The notes: generated by a model from the letters alone, not told the origin. Shown: positions 25,800-35,327, counted from the first letter of the stretch. The stretch: 64,000 nucleotides of DNA from an uncultured Bacteroidales bacterium (GCA_946401725.1 CAMIVE010000003.1:1-64000); one strand, 5' to 3'. Numbers and translations are program-made.

Positions 25800-26750
25800 T
25801 TATCCTAACTGTTCCAGGCAAGCGGTAACATTCTTTTCGATGCGGCCTTCCACATCGGTGCAGTCGTCGGCCTTGACAAACTTCTCGCCAGTGATGTGTT
25901 CGTAGAGCTCGATGTAGCGGTCGGTGATGGAATTGACAATCTCAGGAGTCATCTCCGGCACCTTCTGGCCCTCTTTACCCTGAAAACCGTTCTCCATGAG
26001 CCACTCACGCACAAACTCTTTGGAGAGCTGACGCTGGCGTTCCCCTTTGGCCTGACGCTCCTCGTAGCCATCGGCATAGAAGTATCGGGACGAATCGGGC
26101 GTATGGATTTCGTCGATCAGATAGATTTTGCCGTCACGTTTACCAAACTCGTATTTGGTGTCGACAAGAATGAGTCCTTTTGCGGCTGCCATCTCAGTAC
26201 CCCGTTGGAACAGCTGCAGGGAGTATTTCTCCAGCAGGTCGTAGTCCTCTTGGGACACCAGTCCGGTGCGGATAATCTCCTCGCGCGAGATATTCTCATC
26301 GTGTCCTTCGTCGGCTTTGGTGGTCGGCGTGACAATAGGCTGCGGGAATTTCTGGTTTTCTATCATCCCTTCGGGCAGCTGGATGCCGCACAGCGTACGG
26401 TTGCCTGCCTTGTATTCGCGCCAAGCAGAACCGGCCAGGTAGCCACGCACAATCATCTCCACACGGAAACCCTCACATTTCAGTCCCACTGTGACCATAG
26501 GATCCGGCGTAGCGAGTTTCCAGTTGGGGACGATATCGGCAGTGGCGTCGAGGAATTTAGAGGCAATCTGGTTGAGGACCTGTCCCTTAAAAGGTATTCC
26601 TTTGGGCAGCACCACGTCGAATGCCGAGATACGGTCGCTGACCACCATAGCCATATACTTGTCGTCGATGTTGTATACGTCACGGACTTTGCCTACGTAA
26701 AGACTTTTCTGTTTGGGGAAATGATAATTGGTTTTGACTATTGCTTGCAT
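25800..26750 (-). CDS. purC: phosphoribosylaminoimidazole-succinocarboxamide synthase
   Basis: The 316-residue SAICAR synthetase has the nucleotide loop [12 protein letters not shown] (residues 19-30), [16 protein letters not shown], the substrate-binding segment [16 protein letters not shown], and [29 protein letters not shown] near the active-site metal. It joins CAIR and L-aspartate with ATP in purine synthesis. The length fits the longer ~310-residue form common in Bacteroidota and eukaryotes rather than the ~240-residue E. coli form. The carrier gene follows after 9 bp. Confidence 0.96.
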   Translation of the reverse strand: MQAIVKTNYHFPKQKSLYVGKVRDVYNIDDKYMAMVVSDRISAFDVVLPKGIPFKGQVLNQIASKFLDATADIVPNWKLATPDPMVTVGLKCEGFRVEMIVRGYLAGSAWREYKAGNRTLCGIQLPEGMIENQKFPQPIVTPTTKADEGHDENISREEIIRTGLVSQEDYDLLEKYSLQLFQRGTEMAAAKGLILVDTKYEFGKRDGKIYLIDEIHTPDSSRYFYADGYEERQAKGERQRQLSKEFVREWLMENGFQGKEGQKVPEMTPEIVNSITDRYIELYEHITGEKFVKADDCTDVEGRIEKNVTACLEQLG

Positions 26751-26792
26751 GATTATATTTAGGTAAAAGGTTCAATAAAAAATTGTTCGTTT

Positions 26793-27347
26793 TCAATCCT
26801 CGGTCTCCAACTCTTCGTTGGCGAAGAATGTGAAATTCACTTTACCGTAGGCACGATGCTGCCAGAAGTGGGGATGGTCTTCAAAGGAGAACTCTTTGGG
26901 ATGTTCCAGGATGAAGATACCGTTGGGATTGAGGATTTGGTGCTGGAATATCAAGTCCGGCAGATTGGGTAAGTCGCGAAGGGCGTAGGGAGGATCGGCA
27001 AAAACGATGTCGAAAGTTTTGTATGCCCGTTTGAGGAGGTCGAAGACATCGGCCCGAACGACATGCATGTTGTCAATCTTCAACTGCGCGACAACCGATT
27101 TGATATAATCGGTACAGGCGTTGTTGATATCGACACTTGTCACCTCTTTGGCTCCCCGCGACACGAACTCGACACTCACCGCTCCGGTGCCCGCAAAAAG
27201 ATCCAACACGCTGCAGTCTTCATAATCCACGTAATTGTTAAGGATATTGAACAGACTCTCACGTGCCATATCCGTAGTGGGACGCACGGGAAGATTGGCC
27301 GGGGGATTCAGTCGCCGGCCACGCAGTGAGCCAGTGATAATCCGCAT
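26793..27347 (-). CDS. rsmD: 16S rRNA (guanine(966)-N(2))-methyltransferase
   Basis: The 184-residue Rossmann methyltransferase starts MRIITGSLRGRRLNPP. It has SAM motif I VLDLFAGTGAVSVE (residues 48-60), acidic SVDINNA, and the N6/N2 amino-methylase motif ADPPYALRD (DPPY 118-121). It methylates G966 of 16S rRNA (E. coli numbering) on the small subunit. The start is 3 bp after the DUF3822 stop, so the two are tightly coupled; this pairing is common in Bacteroidota (from memory). Confidence 0.95.
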   Translation of the reverse strand: MRIITGSLRGRRLNPPANLPVRPTTDMARESLFNILNNYVDYEDCSVLDLFAGTGAVSVEFVSRGAKEVTSVDINNACTDYIKSVVAQLKIDNMHVVRADVFDLLKRAYKTFDIVFADPPYALRDLPNLPDLIFQHQILNPNGIFILEHPKEFSFEDHPHFWQHRAYGKVNFTFFANEELETED

Positions 27348-27350
27348 AGA

Positions 27351-28178
27351 CTAAGAGAGCATTAAAGCATAACGATAAAGCGGCAAGTGCTGCATCTCGG
27401 GATGGAGAAGCGTCAACGGCCGTCCGGTGTAAAGCGCCACATTGGGGAAGAACTGGCGTGCACGGGCGAACTGCTCCCTGTCAATATCGCCGCATAGAGC
27501 TGTCGTCATCAGCGCGTCCTCCAGATGGAACTGCTTGGTGAGGTTGACCGCATGGAACAGCGTCTCGTCGAAATTGACACAATCGAAAGTGTTGGACAAT
27601 TGCAGCTTCTTGTTGCACAACACGGCGAAGTCGGTCTCCCCTTCGCGCTGGTTGACCAGCAGGACGGAGCGCAAATCGCTGCTTTCCAAGAGCGTCTTGC
27701 TCACCATCTTCTCATGCTGGCAGCGCACTTTCAATCCCGGAAGGACTATTTTGAAAGCCGAAACCAGCGGGCTGGGAGCGCTGAAGACCATATACGCCTT
27801 GATGTCGTCATTAAAATCGCTGTAAACAGCATGGCCATTGGCCAGTTTGCTCAAAGCGTCCAGATAGGAGCGCTGCTTGGTGTCATCATAAAGATGTTCC
27901 GGCACCCACACAAAATGACGGCTATTGACCACCAGTTCCGTTTCCTTCAATCCATAGGTGGCGATGTCAGCCTCAGCGAAAACGCTTTTGACTACAGGCA
28001 TCAGTTCCGACATGGCGACATTCAGGTCACAACTCACATCGCCAAAGGCAAGGAGTCCGTCGCCAAGGGTAGTTAACGAAAAAGAAAATCCATTTGACGA
28101 AAGGCAAATGGATAATCTTTTTTCGTATGAAACAACGACTTTGTCTGACTTTATCAGAGAGTTGATTTTATACGACAT
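27351..28178 (-). CDS. DUF3822 family protein
   Basis: Started at ATG 28178 it has 275 residues (MSYKINSLIKSDKVVVSYEKRLSI). The longer reading would run back across the stop of the upstream gene and adds an unlikely peptide. The protein looks like an actin-fold-like pair of halves: LSICLSSNGFSFSLTTLGDGLLAFGD early and DLRSVLLVNQREGETDFAVLCNKKLQLSNTFDC later, both of the strand-turn-strand type. It matches the Bacteroidota family found just before rsmD. Its molecular function is not known to me. It is placed 10 bp after the 241-residue membrane-anchored protein gene and 3 bp before rsmD. Confidence 0.75.
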   Translation of the reverse strand: MSYKINSLIKSDKVVVSYEKRLSICLSSNGFSFSLTTLGDGLLAFGDVSCDLNVAMSELMPVVKSVFAEADIATYGLKETELVVNSRHFVWVPEHLYDDTKQRSYLDALSKLANGHAVYSDFNDDIKAYMVFSAPSPLVSAFKIVLPGLKVRCQHEKMVSKTLLESSDLRSVLLVNQREGETDFAVLCNKKLQLSNTFDCVNFDETLFHAVNLTKQFHLEDALMTTALCGDIDREQFARARQFFPNVALYTGRPLTLLHPEMQHLPLYRYALMLS

Positions 28179-28188
28179 AAGAATTGTA

Positions 28189-28914
28189 TTATTCAAAGTT
28201 ACTTTCAGTGGTAGCGGAGGAGATGTCACCCACTTTCCAGCCACAGAAGCGGCCCATGTCTTTCAGTGTAGCTTTCTTGTTGGTAAGCCACTGGGCATCG
28301 CTGCCGGTGAAAAGCTCCACAAACTTATGGAAGCCGGTGGAATTGGCCTCAGAGATGTAGTCGGCATAGAGGTCGTCAAGAGTGACATAAGCCTCGAAGG
28401 TGGGCAGTTTGCCACCGTCGCCCGAAACCGATGCTGCGACAGAATCGGCATGGATGACAAATTTCTTCTGTTTGTTGGTGTAAGGAACGTAGATCAGATC
28501 TGCCAGCTGTTCGTCGCTGAGCGTGAGCTTCTTGTCTTCACGCAGCTTGTCCAGCGGAACGACCTTGGCTTCTTCCTGAATAAGCCAACCCTTGCGGATA
28601 GCTTCAGCCTCAGGCATATCGCCCACCGAGTCGGGAGCATTGGGGGCTGCAACTCTTCTGATGATACGCTGTTCTTTCTGATGGAGACCGGCGAGCAAAG
28701 TGTCGAAATCGCCGCAATAGGTTCCGTAGGTTGCCTTGTAAGCTTCTTCCAGGGTACGGATCACTTTCAGTTTCTCTCCGCAAGCATCGCGACGTACAAA
28801 GTACTCAGATTCACGCTGCTGTGGACGGTTGACACAGAGGAAAATCATCACGGCGAGGAACACAATCAACACGCCGAGAAAACTCTTGAGGATAATAGAC
28901 CAGGTTTTGCTCAT
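28189..28914 (-). CDS. membrane-anchored protein of unknown function
   Basis: The 241-residue protein has one N-terminal membrane segment (residues 8-28, ILKSFLGVLIVFLAVMIFLCV) and an extracytoplasmic domain. The part after the anchor (CGEKLKVIRTLEEAYKATYGTYCGDFDTLLAGL) resembles the pseudopilin-like layout of a hydrophobic anchor followed by a helix with AYKxxYGxY, but no prepilin peptidase site is seen. It heads the operon with DUF3822 and rsmD. A TATATTTG box at 28958-28965 lies 44 bp upstream. Confidence 0.7.
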   Translation of the reverse strand: MSKTWSIILKSFLGVLIVFLAVMIFLCVNRPQQRESEYFVRRDACGEKLKVIRTLEEAYKATYGTYCGDFDTLLAGLHQKEQRIIRRVAAPNAPDSVGDMPEAEAIRKGWLIQEEAKVVPLDKLREDKKLTLSDEQLADLIYVPYTNKQKKFVIHADSVAASVSGDGGKLPTFEAYVTLDDLYADYISEANSTGFHKFVELFTGSDAQWLTNKKATLKDMGRFCGWKVGDISSATTESNFE

Positions 28915-28957
28915 TTTTATAATATTTTATTTGTTTTTAATCATTAATTTGAATTTG

Positions 28958-28965
28958 CAAATATA
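28958..28965 (-). promoter_or_regulatory. -7 box upstream of the 241-residue protein/rsmD operon
   Basis: The minus strand reads TATATTTG, fitting TAnnTTTG. The nearest upstream TTTG is 23 bases away rather than 19, so this promoter is less certain. The rest of the 256-bp gap (28966-29170) is A/T-rich with nothing else that I can support. Confidence 0.45.
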
Positions 28966-29170
28966 CGAATATTTATTTGTTTTTTTGTCAAAGAAATGTT
29001 TTTTTTAAACCCTTTAATTATATTTTATTAACAATCAAATGGTTTAAAGTCGCGAAACCCGTTGGAATTTGCATCGAAAAGAGGATTTGGAGAGCAAACA
29101 CATGTGGCTGAAAAAGGAAAAATCCATCAGAAACAAATGTCTGCATGCCAGAATCGCCGACGGCAGACGG

Positions 29171-30571
29171 CTACAATTTGCTATACTCCAAATGATGCAA
29201 TACAACTTCACAGTCGTAGTTTCGATGGAGGTATTGTGCCACTTGCTCTGCACAGTAGACCGATCGGTGGCGCCCTCCGGTGCATCCGAAATTGACCATC
29301 AGGCGGGTGTAGCCTTTCTCTATATACCGTTCGACCGAGAAGCCGACCACCTTACGAACCATCTCCAGAAAATCCTCTGTTTCGGGATGCTGTTCAAAGA
29401 ACTCTATCACTTCGGCGTCACGTCCACAAAGGCTTTTGTATTCATCAAAAAGTCCCGGATTGGGCAATGCGCGGCAGTCGAATACAAAACCTCCTCCGTT
29501 CCCGGTCTTGTCGAAGGGTATTCCTTTCCGATAGGAGAAACTGAAGACGCTGACCCGCAGCCGTTCTTTGGTGGCGCTATACTCGGGCATCTGGCAGATA
29601 GCCTGCCAGGTAGACTGCAGATGAGGTATTTCGACAGGCAGCTCGACGGTTTCCAGTATGTGTCGGAGGTTCTCCACGGCGAACGGGATGCTTTTCACGA
29701 AGTATTCTTTCTTCTCAATAACTCCCCTGTAGCCGTAGGCGCCCATGGCCTGCATCATCCGGGCAAGGACATAGGCATAGTATTTCTTCTTGAAAGCCTC
29801 ACGGTCCATCTCCCCGTAACGTGCGATTCTCCGGTCCAGATAATATTCGAGCAGCTCTTTCCTCATCTCCTCCGGCACATTCGATTTGGAGCTGTAGAGC
29901 AACGAGGCCAGATCGTAATGAGGTGCCCCCTGACGGGCGCCCTGGAAATCGATGAAATACAGCTTCCCGTCTTGTACCATGATATTGCGCGACTGGAAGT
30001 CGCGATACATGAAGAAAGTGCAATCGTCGTCCAGCAGATAATCGATAAACCGTTGGAAATCCTTCTCCAGCAAATCCTCATCAAACGGAATGTGGAAAAG
30101 ACGAAGGAAGTAGTACTTGAAGTAATTCATATCCCACTGCAGCGACTGTCGGTCGAACGCAGCCCGGGGGTAGGCATGGGAAAAATCGATATCCCTGCAG
30201 GTCGATTGGATGACAACCAACTGGTCAATAGCTTGACGATAGAGATCGCGCATCGCCTCGTTGACATCCATGCCGTTGCTCTCCCTGGAATTGAGGAAAG
30301 TATAGATGGTCACATTGCCTAAATCCTGCTGCAGATAAGTCTGTCTGTCGTCGCTTATCGCATAGACTTCGGGGACATTCACCCCCCTTTGCCGCATCTG
30401 GTCGGCAAAGTAAAAGAATGATTCGTTTTCGCGCACATTGCGATTGACGGCGGCGATACAGCTCTTTGTTTCACCTTCCAAACGGAAATACAAACGGTTG
30501 GAACCGTTGGCGGTCAGTTGGATTTTCCTGAGGCAAGGTTCACCTGCCCATTGTTCAAATAGTTGTTCCAA
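29171..30571 (-). CDS. aminoglycoside-phosphotransferase-like kinase fused to a RapZ C-terminal domain
   Basis: This 466-residue protein has two parts. Residues 1-310 form an APH-type small-molecule kinase: NGSNRLYFRLEGE in the nucleotide lobe, the catalytic loop YRDFQSRNIM with Asp191, and the metal motif FIDFQGARQG at about residue 211. Residues 320-466 match the C-terminal domain of RapZ (DCRALPNPGLFDEYKSL, then VNFGCTGGRHRSVYCAEQV), without the RapZ N-terminal P-loop domain. APH relatives include the cell-wall-sugar kinases AmgK/MurK, and the RapZ C-domain senses glucosamine-6-phosphate in E. coli, so an amino-sugar role is plausible inference. The start must be TTG 30571; no in-frame ATG is upstream. 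Confidence 0.88.
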   Translation of the reverse strand: MEQLFEQWAGEPCLRKIQLTANGSNRLYFRLEGETKSCIAAVNRNVRENESFFYFADQMRQRGVNVPEVYAISDDRQTYLQQDLGNVTIYTFLNSRESNGMDVNEAMRDLYRQAIDQLVVIQSTCRDIDFSHAYPRAAFDRQSLQWDMNYFKYYFLRLFHIPFDEDLLEKDFQRFIDYLLDDDCTFFMYRDFQSRNIMVQDGKLYFIDFQGARQGAPHYDLASLLYSSKSNVPEEMRKELLEYYLDRRIARYGEMDREAFKKKYYAYVLARMMQAMGAYGYRGVIEKKEYFVKSIPFAVENLRHILETVELPVEIPHLQSTWQAICQMPEYSATKERLRVSVFSFSYRKGIPFDKTGNGGGFVFDCRALPNPGLFDEYKSLCGRDAEVIEFFEQHPETEDFLEMVRKVVGFSVERYIEKGYTRLMVNFGCTGGRHRSVYCAEQVAQYLHRNYDCEVVLHHLEYSKL

Positions 30572-30626
30572 AGGTTAATCGTTTTGAAAAATAGACAAAC
30601 GGGGTCGGCCTACAGCAACAGACCCC

Positions 30627-30821
30627 TCATTTCGCACCTCTTACGAGCCGGACAAGGGCAACCACAAAACCTATAATCGCCAGCAAGACAGTGAACAGCG
30701 GAAAGCTCCCCTGTCGATGGCGGTCAATGGCAACGCCACCCCACACTGCAGCACCGATGATGACAGCCATCTCAATGCCTAATGTGGAGTAGCGTATCCA
30801 GTTGTTCTCGTCAGGCCTCAA
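30627..30821 (-). CDS. AtpZ/AtpI-like small membrane protein
   Basis: The 64-residue protein has two membrane segments (about residues 14-32 and 40-60) separated by a short charged loop (IDRHRQGSFP). It begins MRPDENNWIRYSTLGIEMAVIIGA, which fits the AtpZ/ATP-synthase protein I family of Bacteroidota. The start is TTG 30821; the only ATG would remove the conserved N-terminus. The stop of bactofilin lies 17 bp upstream. In related genomes the F-type ATP synthase genes usually follow, but here the next gene is the kinase-RapZ fusion and no atp gene is in the window. Confidence 0.78.
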   Translation of the reverse strand: MRPDENNWIRYSTLGIEMAVIIGAAVWGGVAIDRHRQGSFPLFTVLLAIIGFVVALVRLVRGAK

Positions 30822-30838
30822 TGTAAAGGGACTGCGTA

Positions 30839-31252
30839 TTATTTCTTTGCCTCTGCCTCAGCTGCAGCGGCTGCTGCCTGCTCGTTGGCACGCATCTCGT
30901 TTTCCTTGCGGACCTCGTCGAGCATACGGCAGGTGCCCGAGAATGTGGCGCCGGGCTCGATGCTCAAACGGTTGATCAGAATGTCGCCCTTGACAACAGC
31001 AGTGCTGTTGAGCGAGAGCAGCTCCTTGACCGAGGTGTTTCCGTCGACATGTCCAATGATATTGGCATTCTGGCAAACGATGTTGCCTTTGATGAAGCCC
31101 GACTCGCCGACGACGAGCTTGCCGTTAAGAGTAATGTTTCCTTCCAAGCGACCGTCGAGACGGAAATCGCCTACAGCGGTGATATCGCCTTTAATTGTTG
31201 TGCCTTTGGCAATAGTGTTGATTGAACTTTCCATTTCTGCAAATTTTGCCAT
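30839..31252 (-). CDS. bactofilin (polymer-forming cytoskeletal protein)
   Basis: The 137-residue protein is a single bactofilin beta-helix: repeated short strands with the pattern GDITAVGDFRLDGRLEGNITL and KGNIVCQNANIIGHVDGNTSV between about residues 15 and 105. A charged Ala/Glu/Lys-rich tail (EQAAAAAAEAEAKK) follows. It should polymerise without nucleotide at the inner membrane or cytosol and serve as a scaffold. The neighbouring AtpZ downstream and the SprE/PorW-like lipoprotein gene (which it precedes on this strand) are a familiar Bacteroidota neighbourhood. Confidence 0.93.
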   Translation of the reverse strand: MAKFAEMESSINTIAKGTTIKGDITAVGDFRLDGRLEGNITLNGKLVVGESGFIKGNIVCQNANIIGHVDGNTSVKELLSLNSTAVVKGDILINRLSIEPGATFSGTCRMLDEVRKENEMRANEQAAAAAAEAEAKK

Positions 31253-31300
31253 GAAAACTATTTATTAATTGATTAATTGTTTTTTATCTTTCGAAAAGCA

Positions 31301-34054
31301 TCATTTCTTGTAGTAGTGGTTATAGAATTTCAGGTAGGCCTCTATGTTCTTCTGGTTATAGAAGGTATTGTAGTTTCGGGTGGAGATGGTGAAGATGATA
31401 TAGTCACGCGGATCATACCGACCCAAAGGACCCCCCTCAAGGAGGATATGCGTGCGGTAGTTCTCCGCCTCTTCGGCATCCTTGAACCGATGGATGGTCA
31501 GCATCTGTATCGTGTCGGTGAAGAGCAAAGGACTGCAGCGCAGCCCGCTGTTCGAGTAGTTCTGCATATTGAAGTCACCCACAGCGTATTGGAGCTGCGT
31601 GGCGACTATCTTTTTGTCGTTGATCAGGATAGCCACATAGTGCGACTCGTGTTCCCTGTAGCGGTACATGAGACTCTCCGGGGGCAACGTCTCTTCCGAT
31701 TCACTGCCCGTAGTGCCGGAATTGTTGTCTGTTTTTGAACTGGCCACATCCTTCGTGTTCTCTCCGTACCGGTGTTTTCCCCGTTCCTCGTCGTCCGCCG
31801 ATATCTGTTCCTGTGACGAGGTGAAATAGCCGGTGCGCAGATAAGCCAGCTGTTCCTTGGCGAGCGTCACCAGCTGCATCGTGTCGGGATAATCCGCGAT
31901 GATCGTCTCAAAGACCATGGTGGCAGTGGCCGTATCGCCTGTATGGGCACACGACAGACCCTTCCAGTAGCGGAATTTACCCATGAGCGGCTGCTCGTTG
32001 TAGCGCTCCAACGCCTGATCCACATGCTTGATGACATCATAGTGTTTCTTGCGTCGGTAGAGGCTGTAGACCGTGGCATATTCGTTCTGCGCCGCCTCGC
32101 TGCGCTTGATGATCTCCAGATAATAGTCCTCGTCGCGAATCATGTTGGCGTAGTCGCAGTCCGGAAATCCCATCAGCACCATATCCTTGTAGTAGTTGGC
32201 ATTGGGCGTATTGCCCTGCTTGGAGTAGATGCGCCACAGCTGATAGAAAGCCTGCACCACCCCGTCGGCATCGGGATAGTCTTTCGTCAGGCGCAGATAG
32301 CATTCCAGGGCGCGGTCGGTGTTTTCTATGCCGTCATAATAGATATAGCCCGCATTGAGAAGACATTTGGCTATCTCCATGTGCATGGTGTCGCGCTGAC
32401 CCTGTGTCTTGGGCAGATCCTTCAGGTAGTATGCCTCGCAATGGGGGTCGTCGGGATTGTTGCGCGGATTGGTTTTCACTTGGGAGACGGAGTCGCTCTC
32501 ATCGGATTCGTCGTCCACCGAATCGTCCATCTCCGAACCCGGCAGCATCGACCCCATGGCGAAAGAGTTGCGTTTGGAAATGAACCAGTAGTCGTCCAGC
32601 AACCGCACTCCCCACCGCTGGCGGAAAGTCTCCTTGCCTTTGCTTACCGTGTTGTGGTTGTAGAAATACCAATCGCCCTCCAGCGTGTTCTGCTGGGCTT
32701 TCGCGTCTTTGTTGAGTTCATCGATCAGCTTCTGCTCCTCCGCCTCTTTCTCTTGCTGAACCAGCGTCTCAATCTTCTTCTTGATCATCTCCGAGCGCTT
32801 CGCCGGATCCATATCGGCCATTGCCATCAGGCTGTCGTTGCGATTAATGACACGGGTGTTCTCCACCAAGGCGGTCAGCGTGTTGTAACGCGAACGGATC
32901 TCGTCGAAGTTGGGGTAGCCCGGCTTGATGATATGCATGGCGGTGTCATAGTACGACTGGGCGACATCATAGTTCTCGTACAGCTCATACAGCACATCGG
33001 CCATACGCAACGCCGATTTGGCTTTCTGTGCCGGATTGCCGCTGGCGGCCTGCACCGACAACTTATAGTTTTCACAGGCTTTCTGCGCATCTTTCACCCC
33101 CAGGTACATCTCCGCTTTGGCGTAATAGATCTGGTCCTTGAATTCTTCGTTCTTCTTGTCGTTCAACATCTTGTCGAGGTCGCGCTCCAAATCGGCGACA
33201 TTGGTGTGCTGCACGTCGGCACACGAAGCCAGATTGATGCGGGCGTTGAACTCCATGATATAATCGGGACGGCATTTCAGCACCTTCTCGAAATACTTCG
33301 CCGCCGTAGGCCGTTTCTCCAGTTTCTGATAGATCTGCGCCATGATGAAATACAGACGCGCTTTTGTACGGTGGTCTCTCACTTCGTCGAGTGCCAGACG
33401 GATGTACTGAACCGTCTTTTTGTACTTCTCTTGCGGCAGCAGCGCCTCAATCATGGCCAGATAGAGCTTGTCGGTCAACTGCGGCGTGAAATTGTCTTTC
33501 CCCTGCTCGTTGACCAGTTGGTCCAACGCGGTCTCCGCGTCGGCATACTGCTTTTCCTGACTCATGCAGCGTGCCAGCAGGATACGCGCCTCGTCGGCTT
33601 CGGGACTCCCGTTGTACTGCGACGTGATCAGCCGGCAGGTGTTGGCTGTGGCGGCATAGTCCTGCTTGTAGAAGGTGGCATAGGCGGTGAGCAGGTAACA
33701 GTTCTTGACATATTTCACATGCTCCTTCCCCTGCACATAGATGCTGTGTTTCTTGATACCCTTGATGCCCTTCTCTATGGCCTTGTCCATCTGGCCATAG
33801 ATGCCCATACTCTGCTCCTTGCTGCCCATCTGGTAGACAGGCAGTATCTGGGTGTAGTCGTCACGGAAGGTGCGCTCCAGGTTGCGGACCCCCTGCTTGA
33901 AACTCTCGTTGCCATTCCACCATACGTTGTAATGGCAGGTGGTGTTATGATAGGTGATATTGGCCCATTTCGCCTTCTGTGTCGAACAGGCGGCAAACAA
34001 GAGGGTTGCCGCCATCACATAGCAGAGGGTTTTATAGGATTTGAAATGTGCCAT
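31301..34054 (-). CDS. SprE/PorW-like TPR lipoprotein
   Basis: From ATG 34054 the protein has 917 residues (the longer reading starts at TTG). It has a lipoprotein signal with lipobox LLFAAC, acylated Cys23. The rest is helical repeats of TPR type (ARILLARCMSQEKQYADAETALDQL, ARLYFIMAQIYQKLEKRPTAAKYFEKVL and others) plus a C-terminal domain (SHYVAILINDKKIVATQLQYAVGDFN) with a repeat of mixed strands. Length, lipobox and repeat layout resemble SprE of gliding Flavobacteria and PorW of Porphyromonas, components linked to the type IX secretion/gliding machinery. Whether this organism has type IX secretion cannot be judged here. Confidence 0.82.
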   Translation of the reverse strand: MAHFKSYKTLCYVMAATLLFAACSTQKAKWANITYHNTTCHYNVWWNGNESFKQGVRNLERTFRDDYTQILPVYQMGSKEQSMGIYGQMDKAIEKGIKGIKKHSIYVQGKEHVKYVKNCYLLTAYATFYKQDYAATANTCRLITSQYNGSPEADEARILLARCMSQEKQYADAETALDQLVNEQGKDNFTPQLTDKLYLAMIEALLPQEKYKKTVQYIRLALDEVRDHRTKARLYFIMAQIYQKLEKRPTAAKYFEKVLKCRPDYIMEFNARINLASCADVQHTNVADLERDLDKMLNDKKNEEFKDQIYYAKAEMYLGVKDAQKACENYKLSVQAASGNPAQKAKSALRMADVLYELYENYDVAQSYYDTAMHIIKPGYPNFDEIRSRYNTLTALVENTRVINRNDSLMAMADMDPAKRSEMIKKKIETLVQQEKEAEEQKLIDELNKDAKAQQNTLEGDWYFYNHNTVSKGKETFRQRWGVRLLDDYWFISKRNSFAMGSMLPGSEMDDSVDDESDESDSVSQVKTNPRNNPDDPHCEAYYLKDLPKTQGQRDTMHMEIAKCLLNAGYIYYDGIENTDRALECYLRLTKDYPDADGVVQAFYQLWRIYSKQGNTPNANYYKDMVLMGFPDCDYANMIRDEDYYLEIIKRSEAAQNEYATVYSLYRRKKHYDVIKHVDQALERYNEQPLMGKFRYWKGLSCAHTGDTATATMVFETIIADYPDTMQLVTLAKEQLAYLRTGYFTSSQEQISADDEERGKHRYGENTKDVASSKTDNNSGTTGSESEETLPPESLMYRYREHESHYVAILINDKKIVATQLQYAVGDFNMQNYSNSGLRCSPLLFTDTIQMLTIHRFKDAEEAENYRTHILLEGGPLGRYDPRDYIIFTISTRNYNTFYNQKNIEAYLKFYNHYYKK

Positions 34055-34152
34055 TTTTTTACTCTTGAATCTATTATAACGCAACAGTTCTTCGTTTATT
34101 GTTACGGCAGTTAAAAGTTAAGTGCCAGCGGCTCCTGTCTTCAAGTAACACT

Positions 34153-35253
34153 TTAAACATTGAACCTAAAATGCATGATATCGCCATCTTGCACCACGTA
34201 GTCTTTCCCTTCAACGGCTATCTTGCCCGCCTCCCGGCACTTGGCCTCGCTGCCCAGGGCCACATAGTCCTCATACTTGATCACCTCCGCGCGGATAAAA
34301 CCGCGTTCAAAATCGCTATGGATGATACCCGCCGTCTGGGGGGCCTTCATCCCTTTGCGGAAAGTCCAAGCCCGGCATTCCTTGGGACCCGCCGTAAGGA
34401 AGGTCTGCAGGTTCAGCAAACGGTAGGCCGCCTTGATCAGCCGGTTCACACCCGACTCCTTTAGACCCAGGTCTTCCAGGAATAGCTGTTTCTCTTCATA
34501 AGTCTCCAGCTCGGCAATATCGGCCTCGATGCCGGCACCGATCAGCAGCACTTCGGCATTCTCGTCTTTGACCGCCTCTTTCACCTGTTCGGAATACTTG
34601 TTGCCGCTGACCACCGAGGCCTCGTCGACATTGCAGACATACAGGATCGGCTTGGCGGTCAGGAGCATCAGGTCTTTGGCTGCCTCCTGCTGCGATTCGT
34701 CCAGTTGCACCGTACGCGCACTTTTGCCTGCCAGCAACGCGTCACGGTACAGATCCATCACCTCCACCAGCTTCTTCGCTTTGGGGTCGCCTCCTGTTTT
34801 GGCCTTCTTCTCTTCTTTGGCATACCGGTTCTCAATAGTCTCCAAATCTTTGAATTGCAGCTCCAAATCGATCGTCAATTTGTCTCTGACCGGATCGATG
34901 CTGCCGTCCACATGCGTGATATTGTCGTCGTCGAAACAGCGCAGAACATGGATGATGGCGTCGGTTGTACGGATATCGCCCAGAAATTTGTTTCCAAGCC
35001 CCTCCCCTTTCGAGGCGCCTTTCACCAGACCGGCGATGTCCACTATCTCGACCGTGGCGGGGACCACGCTGGCCGGATGTTCTATTTCAACAAGTTTATT
35101 CAACCGCTCGTCGGGAACGGTGATCACGCCCACATTGGGCTCTATGGTACAAAATGGGAAATTAGCCGCCTGCGCTTTGGCGTTACTGAGACAGTTGAAC
35201 AGGGTTGATTTTCCAACGTTGGGCAACCCAACAATTCCGCATTGCAATGACAT
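34153..35253 (-). CDS. ychF: YchF/Obg-family ATPase
   Basis: The 366-residue protein has the G1 loop [14 protein letters not shown] at residues 8-21, switch region DIAGLVKGASKGEGLGNKFL, and the G4 position reading NVDE, the change that makes YchF prefer ATP over GTP. It ends with the TGS domain (QTFLTAGPKECRAWTFRKG... GDIMHFRFNV). It associates with ribosomes and is implicated in stress responses. The leader (35258-35300 on the plus strand) shows the G-poor AAACC-phased pattern seen before alaS. No operon partner is close. Confidence 0.96.
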   Translation of the reverse strand: MSLQCGIVGLPNVGKSTLFNCLSNAKAQAANFPFCTIEPNVGVITVPDERLNKLVEIEHPASVVPATVEIVDIAGLVKGASKGEGLGNKFLGDIRTTDAIIHVLRCFDDDNITHVDGSIDPVRDKLTIDLELQFKDLETIENRYAKEEKKAKTGGDPKAKKLVEVMDLYRDALLAGKSARTVQLDESQQEAAKDLMLLTAKPILYVCNVDEASVVSGNKYSEQVKEAVKDENAEVLLIGAGIEADIAELETYEEKQLFLEDLGLKESGVNRLIKAAYRLLNLQTFLTAGPKECRAWTFRKGMKAPQTAGIIHSDFERGFIRAEVIKYEDYVALGSEAKCREAGKIAVEGKDYVVQDGDIMHFRFNV

Positions 35254-35327
35254 GGTTTTTCAGTGTTTGACAGTTTAAGGGTTTCAATGGTTCCCCGCTT
35301 GGGGTTTTAGTTATAAAAGATTTGTTT

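Noticed and set aside
29044-29253. 69-codon minus-strand frame after the kinase-RapZ gene
   Set aside because: Overlaps the 3' end of the real gene in another frame, hydrophobic/Cys-rich without pattern, no promoter.
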